Positions 25,809 to 33,989 of a stretch of 64,000 nt of DNA are shown here, in pieces. Each line of letters starts with the position of its first letter. The first letter of the stretch is position 1. A program made the translations under genes and the position numbers. Location of the stretch: assembly GCA_021325435.1 (NCBI GenBank), contig JAJPHE010000090.1, positions 1-64,000 on the forward strand, given 5' to 3'. The DNA is from Actinomycetota bacterium (lineage in GTDB: Bacteria; Actinomycetota; Acidimicrobiia; Acidimicrobiales; JAJPHE01). The notes beneath the pieces are model-generated. The model searched no databases. It was given only the letters and a program-made list of their open reading frames with translations, and was not told the DNA's origin.

Positions 25809-27055
25809 TTACGCCCGGGCGGCGGCGACGATGTGGTGCTCGGGGGCGGGGCGGGGCGGCTCCTTGCGGGTCAGGGCCGCCTCCACGGCCGGGGCCAGCC
25901 GCTCGGCCTTGGCCGCCTCCCGGTCCGCCTCTTCCTCCTTGAACTCGGGCAGGACGGTGCGGGCGAACAGCTCGAGGGACTCACAGATGTGCTCGTGGCG
26001 GTTCTTGCCGGCCTGGCTGACCAGGATGAGCTGGTCCACGCCGGATTCGGCGTAGCCCCGGCACAGGTCGCGGATCTGGGCCGGGGTGCCGATGGCGCCC
26101 CGCAGCGAGCCGAGGCCCTGCTGCAGCAGCTGGGCGCCGAGGGGCATCCCCGTCTGGGAGGCGACGTCGCGGTCGAAGCCGAAGTTGGACCGGTTGGCCT
26201 GGAACTGGTCCCATACATTGGTCCGGGCCGGAACGTGGTCGCCGAACACGTAGTAGTGGGCCAGCGAGTAGCCGAAGAAATGGCCGCCGTCGAGGCCCCG
26301 CTCGATGGCGGTGGCCTCGTCCTCGTGGCACATGAACGGGATGACGCACGCCACCTGCGGGTTGACGGCGAAGCCACCGGGCACGCACGCCTCCGAGGCG
26401 ATGGTGGCGTAGTAGTCGTCCACCCACGCCTTGGCTTCGTGGGGCTCGATGAACGAGAAGGAGAGGGCCCCGATCCCCTTGGTGGCGGCGAGATGGATGG
26501 TCTCCCGGCGGCTGCAGGCGACCCACAGCGGCGGATGGGGCTTTCTGCAGGGGCTTGGGCACCACGTTGCGCACCGGCATCTTCAGGTGCTTGCCGTCCC
26601 AGCCGGCGAAGGGCTCCTCGACCATCATCCGGGTGACGGCGTCGAGCGCTTCGATCCACTGCTCGCGCTTGGTCTCGCGGTCGACGTTGAAGCCGCCGAG
26701 CTCGGCCGCCGAGGAGGACTCGCCCGTGCCGAACTCGACCCGGCCGTCAGAGATCAGGTCCAAGGTGGCGATGCGTTCGGCGACCCTGGCGCTGTGGTTG
26801 AACCCCTGGGGCAGCTGGACGATCCCGTGGCCCAACCGGATCTGCTTGGTGCGCTGGCTGGCCGCCCCGAGGAACACCTCGGGGGCACTGGAGTGGGAGT
26901 ACTCCTCGAGGAAGTGGTGCTCGACCTCCCACACGAAATCGATGCCGAGGGAGTCGGCCAGCTCCACCTGCTCGGGCGTCCTTCAGCAGGCGGTGCTCCG
27001 ACTCGGGGTCCCAGGGGCGGGGGAGCTGGTGCTCGTAGAAGATGCCGAACTTCAC
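25809..27055 (-). pseudogene. LLM-class flavin-dependent oxidoreductase, two frameshifts
   Basis: Three consecutive reading frames encode one luciferase-like monooxygenase. Piece one starts at GTG 27055 after GGGAGG (KFGIFYEHQLPRPWDPESEH). It shifts near 26974, where GAC GCC is followed by a lone C before GAG CAG GTG GAG. Piece two (VELADSLGIDFVWEVEHHF onward) shifts near 26542-26544, where an AAA run in place of AA disrupts LQKPHPPLW. Piece three (WVDDYYATIASEAC onward) runs to the stop. The rest is intact and well conserved in codon use. It is either a very recent pseudogene or an assembly error. If intact it would be ~414 residues and use reduced flavin and O2 or F420. Confidence 0.8.
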
Positions 27056-27095
27056 GTGATCCTCCCAGCGTGGGCCGGCGGCGCCGGCGGTGGTC

Positions 27096-27130
27096 TTACG
27101 GCGACGTCGTTACGGCGATGTCGTCACGGC
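27096..27130. repeat. 14-bp tandem repeat in a short intergenic region
   Basis: TTACGGCGACGTCG (27096-27109) is followed directly by TTACGGCGATGTCG (27110-27123) and a partial third unit TCACGGC that overlaps the PaaX stop codon. It lies between the PaaX-type gene and the LLM gene. Confidence 0.6.
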
Positions 27131-27999
27131 AGCGTCTCAATGGCCTCGTCGAACAGCCGGAACAGGGGTGGCAGGCCGTGCGCCTGGCGGAGGGCGAGGG
27201 CCTGGCGCCGGCTGGTGCGCACCAGCTCGCGTGCCTCGCGTCCCGGCCAGGGCCGGGGCAGCAGCTCGGGGGGAAGCAGGGGATCGCCACCGAAACACTC
27301 CTGAAAGGCGACCGCCATCGACAACGCCAGGGGCAGGAAGGTCTCGTCACCGAGCCGCTGGCGCTGCTCGCGCATGCGTGACAGTTGGGTGGGCACGGCG
27401 GCGAAGGCGTCGACGAACTCCTGGTAGCGGAGGGCCAGGTCGTCGAGCTGCCACAGGCGGCGGGCCAGCTCGCGGGGGTCGCGCTCGCCACCGACCTCCA
27501 GGTCGTGGGTGGTGGCCACTGTCACCGCCTCGGCGACACCCAGCCGGTCGGCCTCGGCCTTGACGTCCTTGTGCCACGGGTGGGGCGACACATAGAGGCC
27601 GCCCTGCAGGGCGCTGCCGCCCAGCTGGCGCAGCCGGTCGCGGAAGGCGTCGCGGGCCGAGCGGTTGCGTTCGGGCACGGCGAAGCCCACCAGCCGCCAC
27701 TGACCGTCCCATCCCCGCCCCGCCGCATCCTGGGCCCAGGCCAGCCGGGTCCGCTCCATGGTCGTGCCCAGGGCGGCCAGTCCGGCCTCGGTGGCCTCGA
27801 AGGTGGCGTTGCGCCCCGATCCCCGTCGGACGAAGAGGCCCTCGGCCACGATGCGCCGGAGGCAGGAGCGGACCTGGTCGGGGCTCTGCCCACAGGCCTC
27901 GGCCACCGGCAGCACCTCGGAGGCGAGGATGGTGCCCTCGGCCCGGGCCATCCCGAACACCAGCACCCTGGTCGGCACCTGCACGGTCGTTCGGGCCAC
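27124..27999 (-). CDS. PaaX-family transcriptional regulator
   Basis: The 291-residue protein matches PaaX-type repressors, which control aromatic-acid or related catabolism: an N-terminal winged helix (residues ~20-80, SPDQVRSCLRRIVAEGLFVR) and a C-terminal PaaX domain with WDGQWRLVGFAVPERNRSAR, GGLYVSPHPWH and a late RRLWQLDDLALRYQEFV. GTG 27999 is supported by TAAGCT 6 nt upstream. It is followed after 68 bp by the LLM oxidoreductase on the same strand, a plausible target. The ligand is unknown. Confidence 0.8.
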   Translation of the reverse strand: MARTTVQVPTRVLVFGMARAEGTILASEVLPVAEACGQSPDQVRSCLRRIVAEGLFVRRGSGRNATFEATEAGLAALGTTMERTRLAWAQDAAGRGWDGQWRLVGFAVPERNRSARDAFRDRLRQLGGSALQGGLYVSPHPWHKDVKAEADRLGVAEAVTVATTHDLEVGGERDPRELARRLWQLDDLALRYQEFVDAFAAVPTQLSRMREQRQRLGDETFLPLALSMAVAFQECFGGDPLLPPELLPRPWPGREARELVRTSRRQALALRQAHGLPPLFRLFDEAIETLP

Positions 28000-28005
28000 G
28001 ACCGC

Positions 28006-28011
28006 AGCTTA
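28006..28011 (-). promoter_or_regulatory. Putative -10 element of leaderless PaaX-type gene
   Basis: TAAGCT on the minus strand is 6 nt before the GTG start at 27999. Confidence 0.45.
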
Positions 28012-28016
28012 GGTGT

Positions 28017-28478
28017 TCACCCGGTACGGCGGCGGCGGGCCAGCCGGCCGGCGACATACCCGGCCTTGCGGGCTCCGGCCGGCAGCCGCTCGAGCCCGGG
28101 CTCGCTGGCCCGGCGGCCCCGGCCGACCAGCCGGCCGGCGGTGCGGGCCAATCCCAGGGCGGCCGGCCCGGCCGGCGGCGAGGGGGATGAGGCAGCGGAA
28201 GGGGAAGTGGAAGGGGGCCCCGCCGGCCGGGCGGCGGCCCGGGCCTCGTATCGAGTGACCCCCTGCAGCCGCCAGGCCACCACGGCCACGGCCTCGGCGA
28301 CGAGAATCGACACGGCCGTCCGGCCCGGCGCCACTGGGGACAGGGCGAGCAGCCCGGCGAAGGCCAGATCGAGGCGGCGGTGTGTCGTCCGGCCCAGCGC
28401 CTTCCAGCCCCCGAGGGGGGGACCCGACAGGGCGGCGAGGACGGCGGACAGGGCCCCCGCTGCCACCAGCACGCCCAT
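28017..28478 (-). CDS. Small membrane protein of unknown function
   Basis: From ATG 28478 the product is 153 residues, with hydrophobic segments at about 1-20, 37-52 and 56-70 and a long basic, Ala/Pro/Arg-rich cytoplasmic tail. The same frame stays open upstream to the tatA stop and encodes a further hydrophobic helix (HQATEYLLAAALIATGLHLYG), but offers no ATG, GTG or TTG there. The true start may therefore be a rarer codon, giving a four-helix protein. I do not recognise the family. It lies directly downstream of tatA on the same strand. Confidence 0.5.
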   Translation of the reverse strand: MGVLVAAGALSAVLAALSGPPLGGWKALGRTTHRRLDLAFAGLLALSPVAPGRTAVSILVAEAVAVVAWRLQGVTRYEARAAARPAGPPSTSPSAASSPSPPAGPAALGLARTAGRLVGRGRRASEPGLERLPAGARKAGYVAGRLARRRRTG

Positions 28479-28590
28479 GGGCGGCCCGTACAGGTGCAGG
28501 CCCGTGGCGATCAGGGCGGCGGCGAGGAGGTACTCGGTCGCCTGGTGCAGGCCGAAGGGCAGGACCCGGCGGCCGGCGCGGTCCGGGCGC

Positions 28591-28797
28591 TCAGCTACCG
28601 GGCTTCTCCTCGGTGGCCTTGGCCGACTCCTTGGAGGATTCGCCGTTCGAGCCGCCCTCTTCGACTCCCTTGCGGAACTCGTGGGACGCCGAGCCCAGGG
28701 AACGGGCCAGCTTGGGGAGCTGGCTGCCCCCGAACAGCAGGGCTAGGACCAGGAGGACGATCGCCGTGTCGGGGCCCAGCAGGTTGGCAAGTACCAC
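28591..28797 (-). CDS. tatA: Sec-independent translocase protein TatA
   Basis: The 68-residue protein has the TatA plan: short N-terminus, one membrane helix (TAIVLLVLALLFGGSQLPKL), an amphipathic helix with LPKLARSLGSASHEFRKGV and a charged tail. TatA forms the pore of the twin-arginine pathway, used by the Tat-signal protein encoded at 46.1 kb. The frame opens at ATG 28824, but GTG 28797 has AAGGAG 6 nt upstream and gives the usual very short periplasmic end. No tatB or tatC is in the window. Confidence 0.88.
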   Translation of the reverse strand: MVLANLLGPDTAIVLLVLALLFGGSQLPKLARSLGSASHEFRKGVEEGGSNGESSKESAKATEEKPGS

Positions 28798-28924
28798 TTC
28801 GTGCTCCTTCTCCGGGGCGGTCACCCCGAAGGGCGCCCTGACACCAGGGTAGATCGCACACGGCCCCCTCTGGCACCCCCCTCACGGGAGATGCCCTGGA
28901 GGGGGCGGCGTGCGACCAGATGGG

Positions 28925-29690
28925 TTAAATGCCCGACATCCCGACGATGGGAGCGGCCAGCTGCTTGCCGCCCATCGACCCGAAGAAGTTGGCGTCGCCG
29001 AAGGAGAACACGCCGCCGTCGCGGGCGACGAACCAGTAGCCGCCGCCGTCGGGGGTTGCGGACATGCCGACGATCGGCTGGGCCAGGTGGATGTTGCCGG
29101 TCGACCCGAAGAAGTTGGCGTCACCGAAGGTGAAGATGCCGCCGTCGGCCGCCACCAGCCAGTAGCCGTTGCCGGTGGGCGTCGCCGCCATCCCGACGAT
29201 GGGGGCGTTCAGGTGGATGTTGCCGAGCGAGCCGTGGAAGCGGGCGTCACCGAAGCTGAAGATGCCCCCGTCGCTGCCCACGAACCAGTAGCCGCCGCCG
29301 TCCGGAGTGGCCGCCATGCCCACGATGGGGGCCGCCAGCTTGATGTTGCCGGTGGAGCCGTGGAAGACGGCGTTACCAAAGCTGAATATGCCGCCGTCGC
29401 GGGCCACCAACCAGTAGCCGCCGCCATCCGGGGTGTAGGCCATCCCCACCACCGGCTGGGCCAGACGGATGTTGCCCGTCGACCCCCAGTAGTGGGCGTC
29501 GCCGAAGCTGAACACGCCACCGTCGGCGCCCACGAACCAGTAGCCGTTGGCATCCGGTGTGGTGCTCATGGCCACGATCGGTGCCGCCAGCTTTATGTTT
29601 CCGGTCGAGCCGTAGTAGTGGGCCACGCCGAAGCTGAAGATGCCGCCGTCGGAGCCGACCAGCCAGTAGCCCTGGGGGATCGTGCTGGAC
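28925..29690 (-). repeat. Array of six 42-residue propeller repeats
   Basis: Six tandem units with the pattern GYW(L/F)V-x2-DGG(I/V)FSFG-x-A-x(3)GS(T/L/M)G, each ~126 bp. Two further proteins in the window, at 40.9 and 46.1 kb, carry the same unit. Confidence 0.8.
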
Positions 29691-31360
29691 GGCTTGGTGA
29701 AGTTGTAGACATCCGACGCCGTCTTGGTCGGCTTGGTCGCCGCGTCCTGGGCGGTGATGCTGTCGGTTCCCTTGGTCGGCGGGTTGGCCGGGGCGGTGTA
29801 GGTGATGGAGACCGTCCCTTGGGCGCTGGCCGTGAACGGCTGGGGCGTGCTGGTCAGCTTGGTGGTGCCCGACGACGTCTTCACCGAGGCGGACCCACCC
29901 CCCGAAGCCGGCGAGAACGACAGGTAGACGGTTCCGCCCCCTTGGGGCTGGCCGTTGGACTGCACGGTGAGGGTCACCGGCACGGACTGGTTGGCGCCCA
30001 GGCTGCCGTCCGCCGCGATCGGGCTGGGATTGAACACGAAGGCGGCCGGGGCGTAGGTGTAGGAGTCGGTGTTGGTGCTCGACGGGCTGGACGACGCGTC
30101 CTGGGCGGTGATCACGTCTGTGCCGCTGGCCGGTGTCGTCGTCGGGGTGGTGTAGGTGATGAGCACCCGGCCGCCGGAGTCGGTGGTGTAGGCGCCCGGG
30201 GTCGAGCTGAGCGCTCCGCTGTTGGCCTGGGCGCCGAGGTTGCTGCTGGCCGGGTTGGTCGCCGTGGCCTTGCCGATCGGGGCGGCGCCGTTGGTGCCGG
30301 TCAGCGACAGGTAGACGGTGGCGCCGGCCTGCTTCTGGCCGCTCGAGTCCAGCACGAGCAGGGTGACGGTGACCGACTGGCTGGAGCCCAGGCTGCCGGT
30401 GGGGGCGATCGGCGTGGGGGAGAACTGGTACTGGGTCTGGCCGTAGTCGTACTCATCGGACACCGTCGCCCCCGGGTTGGACTGGGCGTCCTGCACGGTG
30501 ATCACGTCCCGTCCCCCGGTGGGGAAGGACGGCACGCCCGAGCTCTGCTTGTAGTCGAACTTGATCTGGCCGTTGCTGTCCGTGCGGCACGGTGCCGGCG
30601 ACGGCGAGTTGGTGGGGATGCTCGAGCACCCGCCTCCGGCCTGCACCGTGGCCGGGTCGGTGCTGAAGGACCCCCCGCCGTTCGGGGTCTGGGCCGATGC
30701 CCACACCGTGGCGTTGGCGTCCGGGGTGCCGTCCTGCTTGGTCGCCTGGAAGGTGATCACGATCGGGCTGCAGTTCTGGCAGGCCTTGAGGCTGCCGGCC
30801 GGCGCGATCGGCGTCGGCGTCATCGTGTACTTGTCGATCTGGACCGAGCCGTAGGTGTACGAGTCGGTCGCCGACACCGTCGGGCTGCTCGGGGCGTTCT
30901 GGGCGGTGATGGTGTCGGAGCCCTGGCTGGCCTCACCTCCGCAGCCGGCGCTGCCAAAGCAGCTACCGGCCGTCGAGTAGTCGATGGAGATCTTCCCGTC
31001 CGATCCGGCGGTGAACGCCGTGGGGGTGCTGGTCAGCTTGGTGCCATTGGCGGTGGCCGAGCCGGGCTGGGCTGTAGGGTCGCTGGGGTTCGAGGCGTTG
31101 GAGGTGAACGACAGGTACACCGTCGCCCCCGGCACCGGGTTGCCTCCTGAGTCGACTGCGGTCAGGACCACCGTCACGCTGGCGCCCGGCTGCAGCTTGC
31201 CTTGGGCGGCGATCGGGTTGGGATCGAACACGTAGTTGGCCGCGTCGGCCGACGCCGGCGCGCTCATCGCCACCAGCTGAGCCAGTGATGTCACCAGCGC
31301 GGCCGCGGTTCCCAGCACCGCCAGCCGTGCTCCCGCCGAATGCTTTCGCCACGTTCTCAT
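28925..31360 (-). CDS. Large secreted protein with Ig-like and 42-residue propeller repeats
   Basis: The 811-residue protein has a signal peptide (ending ...SAPASADA), four Ig-like/bacterial adhesion-type domains (about residues 40-550), each opening with a (F/Y)xFxPxPIA motif and containing GATVYLSF-type strands and a DxITAQ(D/N)A strand, and then six repeats of about 42 residues (about 558-811) with GGYWLVARDGGIFSFGNA. The repeats probably make a beta-propeller. There is no cell-wall sorting signal. It is likely an extracellular adhesion or matrix protein. ATG 31360 is chosen as it begins a normal signal peptide; the upstream extension to 31519 is not needed. Function is unknown. Confidence 0.75.
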   Translation of the reverse strand: MRTWRKHSAGARLAVLGTAAALVTSLAQLVAMSAPASADAANYVFDPNPIAAQGKLQPGASVTVVLTAVDSGGNPVPGATVYLSFTSNASNPSDPTAQPGSATANGTKLTSTPTAFTAGSDGKISIDYSTAGSCFGSAGCGGEASQGSDTITAQNAPSSPTVSATDSYTYGSVQIDKYTMTPTPIAPAGSLKACQNCSPIVITFQATKQDGTPDANATVWASAQTPNGGGSFSTDPATVQAGGGCSSIPTNSPSPAPCRTDSNGQIKFDYKQSSGVPSFPTGGRDVITVQDAQSNPGATVSDEYDYGQTQYQFSPTPIAPTGSLGSSQSVTVTLLVLDSSGQKQAGATVYLSLTGTNGAAPIGKATATNPASSNLGAQANSGALSSTPGAYTTDSGGRVLITYTTPTTTPASGTDVITAQDASSSPSSTNTDSYTYAPAAFVFNPSPIAADGSLGANQSVPVTLTVQSNGQPQGGGTVYLSFSPASGGGSASVKTSSGTTKLTSTPQPFTASAQGTVSITYTAPANPPTKGTDSITAQDAATKPTKTASDVYNFTKPSSTIPQGYWLVGSDGGIFSFGVAHYYGSTGNIKLAAPIVAMSTTPDANGYWFVGADGGVFSFGDAHYWGSTGNIRLAQPVVGMAYTPDGGGYWLVARDGGIFSFGNAVFHGSTGNIKLAAPIVGMAATPDGGGYWFVGSDGGIFSFGDARFHGSLGNIHLNAPIVGMAATPTGNGYWLVAADGGIFTFGDANFFGSTGNIHLAQPIVGMSATPDGGGYWFVARDGGVFSFGDANFFGSMGGKQLAAPIVGMSGI

Positions 31361-31419
31361 TTGTCCGACGTCCCTCTCTGAGCGCCAAGTGCGGCAAAAC
31401 GGTAGCCGTCGGCCGGTTG

Positions 31420-32730
31420 TCACTGGTGGTCGGTGGGCGTTTCGCGCCATTTGCCGGAGCGCCAGCGGCCCATGAGCACCGCCGCCCGGGTCGCCAGCCA
31501 ACAGAGCAGCGCGGCCCACACCCCGACGATGCCCAACGAGTGGAAGTGAAGGGTGACGGCAGCGGCCGGCAGGAAGCCGACCAGGGCGATGGCCATCGCC
31601 GACCGCAGGAAGCGGAAGTCACCGGCGCCCAGCAGGACTCCGTCGAGCTCGAAGGCCACCGCCGCCAGCGGAAGCGACGCCCCCGCCAGGGCGATGGCGA
31701 TGGCCGCCTGGTGCTGGATCTGACGGTCCCCGCTGAACACCGCCGGTAGCACCGGCGCCAGGGCGGCGGTCACCGCCCCCAGCCCGGCGGCGGCGATGAC
31801 CCCGCGCGAAAGGACCCGCCCGCCCAGTCGGGCGGCGGCGTACGGGTCGCCGGCGCCCAGCGCCTCGCCCACCAGGATCTGGGCCGGCACGGCCAGGGCG
31901 TCGAGCGACAACGCCACCAGGAACCAGACCTGCAGGCCGATCTGGTGGCCGCCGAGGACGGCGGGCCCGACTCTGGCCGCCACCGCCGTGCTGCCGCTCA
32001 GGGCCAGCAGGAGCGCGACGGTGCGGACCACCAGCACCACCCCCGAGGAGAACAGCCGGCGCACCTCACGGCGCCGGGGCCGCCAGTCGGCGCCCGCCGC
32101 CCGCAACCGGGCCCGGCTGGCCCCGAGGAAGAGGGCCGCTCCGACCACCTGGGCCAGGACGGTGCCGAGGGCCGAGCCGGCGACGCCGAGGCCGGCGCCG
32201 TACACCAGGGCGACCTCGAGCACGACGTTGAGGGCATTGCTCGACAGGGTGATGACGAAAGGGGTGCGGGTGTCGGCCGTGCCCCGCAGGTGTCCGCTCC
32301 CGGCGAGGACGCAGAGCACGAAGGGCAGGCCGCCGGCCGCCACCCTCAGGTAGGTGGTGGCCTGATGGGCCACCGCGTGGTGGGCCCCGGCCACCGAGGC
32401 GATGAACGGGGCGGCCGCCTCCACCACCAGGGCCAGCGCCACCCCCATGCCGGCGGCGACCCAGTAGGCGGCTACCGCCGCCCGGGCCGCGGACTGGCGG
32501 TCGCCCCGCCCCCGCAGGAAGGCCACCCGCTGGGTGGTGGCCATGGACAGAAAGCCGCATCCGTAGACGGCGAAGTTGAGCACGGCGGTGGCCACCGCCA
32601 GTCCGCCGAGCGGTGCCCGACCGAGGTGGCCGACGATGGCGGTGTCGGTCAGGTTGTACAGCGGCTCGACGGCCAGGGCCCCCAGCGCCGGAAGGGCCAG
32701 GCCGGCGATGCGACGGTCGAGGGGGTCCAC
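31420..32730 (-). CDS. MATE-family efflux transporter (DinF-like)
   Basis: The 436-residue product is a 12-helix multidrug and toxin extrusion transporter of the DinF branch: ALPALGALAVEPLYNLTDTA at the N-terminus, VGHLGRAPLGGLAVA, and GHLRGTADTRTPF with FELDGVLLGAGDFRFLR in the two halves. Such proteins export drugs or metabolites using Na+ or H+ gradients. The start GTG has no clear Shine-Dalgarno. It is divergent from the glycosyltransferase at 32815. Substrate unknown. Confidence 0.9.
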   Translation of the reverse strand: MDPLDRRIAGLALPALGALAVEPLYNLTDTAIVGHLGRAPLGGLAVATAVLNFAVYGCGFLSMATTQRVAFLRGRGDRQSAARAAVAAYWVAAGMGVALALVVEAAAPFIASVAGAHHAVAHQATTYLRVAAGGLPFVLCVLAGSGHLRGTADTRTPFVITLSSNALNVVLEVALVYGAGLGVAGSALGTVLAQVVGAALFLGASRARLRAAGADWRPRRREVRRLFSSGVVLVVRTVALLLALSGSTAVAARVGPAVLGGHQIGLQVWFLVALSLDALAVPAQILVGEALGAGDPYAAARLGGRVLSRGVIAAAGLGAVTAALAPVLPAVFSGDRQIQHQAAIAIALAGASLPLAAVAFELDGVLLGAGDFRFLRSAMAIALVGFLPAAAVTLHFHSLGIVGVWAALLCWLATRAAVLMGRWRSGKWRETPTDHQ

Positions 32731-32814
32731 CGGGCCGAGCCTTTCAGAACACCATGCGACCCTCCGGCCGGCCGGCCTGAGTCACTGCCGGGGTCACCGG
32801 GGTACGAACCCACC

Positions 32815-33972
32815 ATGGCGACCAGTGTCGGCCAGCAGCAGGTGGAGGGCCGGGCCGAGGAGCCGCAGCGCCGTCCCGCGCTGTCCGTCGTCGCCCTGGT
32901 GCCGCGCACGTCTCTCGGTCGTCAGCGAGACGCCTTCGCCGCCGCCGTGCTCGAGGTGCTCGAGAAGCTCGACGTACCCGTGCGCGTCGTCACCGGCAGG
33001 ACGAGGACGGCGGCCGCGGGCTCGGCCGCCGGTGTCGTAAGCCGGGCCCGCTCGGAGCCCCCCACCCACGTGCTGTGCTTCGACCCGGCCCTCGCCCCGG
33101 TGGCGGCCGCCATACACATGGTCTCCGGGCGGCGGCCCCGGTTGCTGTTGTTCTGCACGGGGACCGACCTGATCGACGCCGGGCCGCTGTCGCAGGCGGT
33201 GATGGGCCGCCTGCCGATCCGGTTGGTGGCGACCGATGGCGCCGCCGGCGCCGCCCTGTCCGCCCGCTACGGGCCGGTCGACCTGCTCCGCCCCTCCGTC
33301 GACGAAGAGGCCTACCGCGCCCTACTCAGCCTCGAGCCGACGCCGGAGCCGGACTCCACGAACCCGCCTGCCCTGCTCAGCTTCATGCCCCTCGACGCGG
33401 CCGGCGAGAGCGGAGTGATGACCCTCCTGAGGGCCGTCGAGCTGGTGCGGGCGCGCCACGCCGATCTGAACCTCACCATCGCCGGGCCGGGCCAGCCGAC
33501 GTCGGAGCTGACGCGCGCACTGGCCGAGCGGGCCACGTGGGCCACCGCGCTCACCTCGACCGACCTTTTCGATCTGCGGGCGGCGCTCGCCCGCTGTCAC
33601 CTGTTCGTGGTGCCGGGCCGCCGGTCCGGCCTCGCTCACCGGCCCGACGACTTCGGCATCCCGTTGATCCACGCCCAGCTGGCGGCCACACCGGTGATCG
33701 CCCCGCCCGACGGGTCCGGCAGCGACGCCTTCGTGGAGGGGATCACCGGCATCCGCCCGGTCAACGCCACGGCCGAGAGCCTGGCCCGTTGCATCCTCAC
33801 CTTCCTCGATCACGAGTCGGTCCTGCAGCGCACGGCCCGCAACGCCCGGTTGTGGGCGTCTTTCGGGTGCGCCCCCGGCAGGTTTGCCACCCAGGTGCGC
33901 CAGATCGTGCTCAACGCCGAGCCTGATGAGATCCGCATGCCGGCGTTGGCCCTGGTGAGCCCACTGCCCTGA
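32815..33972 (+). CDS. GT4-like glycosyltransferase
   Basis: The 385-residue protein has the two-domain layout of GT-B glycosyltransferases. The C-terminal domain carries NLTIAGPGQPTSEL, LFVVPGRRSGLAHRPDDFGIP and GSDAFVEGITGIRPVNATAE, typical of the GT4 donor site. The N-terminal half is poorly conserved. It has no signal peptide, so it acts at the cytoplasmic side. The frame is open far upstream, but that part is antisense to the MATE gene; ATG 32815 starts the first plausible protein. Donor and acceptor sugars are not known. Confidence 0.75.
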   Translation: MATSVGQQQVEGRAEEPQRRPALSVVALVPRTSLGRQRDAFAAAVLEVLEKLDVPVRVVTGRTRTAAAGSAAGVVSRARSEPPTHVLCFDPALAPVAAAIHMVSGRRPRLLLFCTGTDLIDAGPLSQAVMGRLPIRLVATDGAAGAALSARYGPVDLLRPSVDEEAYRALLSLEPTPEPDSTNPPALLSFMPLDAAGESGVMTLLRAVELVRARHADLNLTIAGPGQPTSELTRALAERATWATALTSTDLFDLRAALARCHLFVVPGRRSGLAHRPDDFGIPLIHAQLAATPVIAPPDGSGSDAFVEGITGIRPVNATAESLARCILTFLDHESVLQRTARNARLWASFGCAPGRFATQVRQIVLNAEPDEIRMPALALVSPLP

Positions 33973-33989
33973 ACGGGTACGGACCCAGG

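Noticed and set aside
28910-31150. 746-codon + strand ORF opposite the Ig/propeller protein
   Set aside because: It mirrors the repeats of the real gene and is Gly/Arg/Val-rich without domains.
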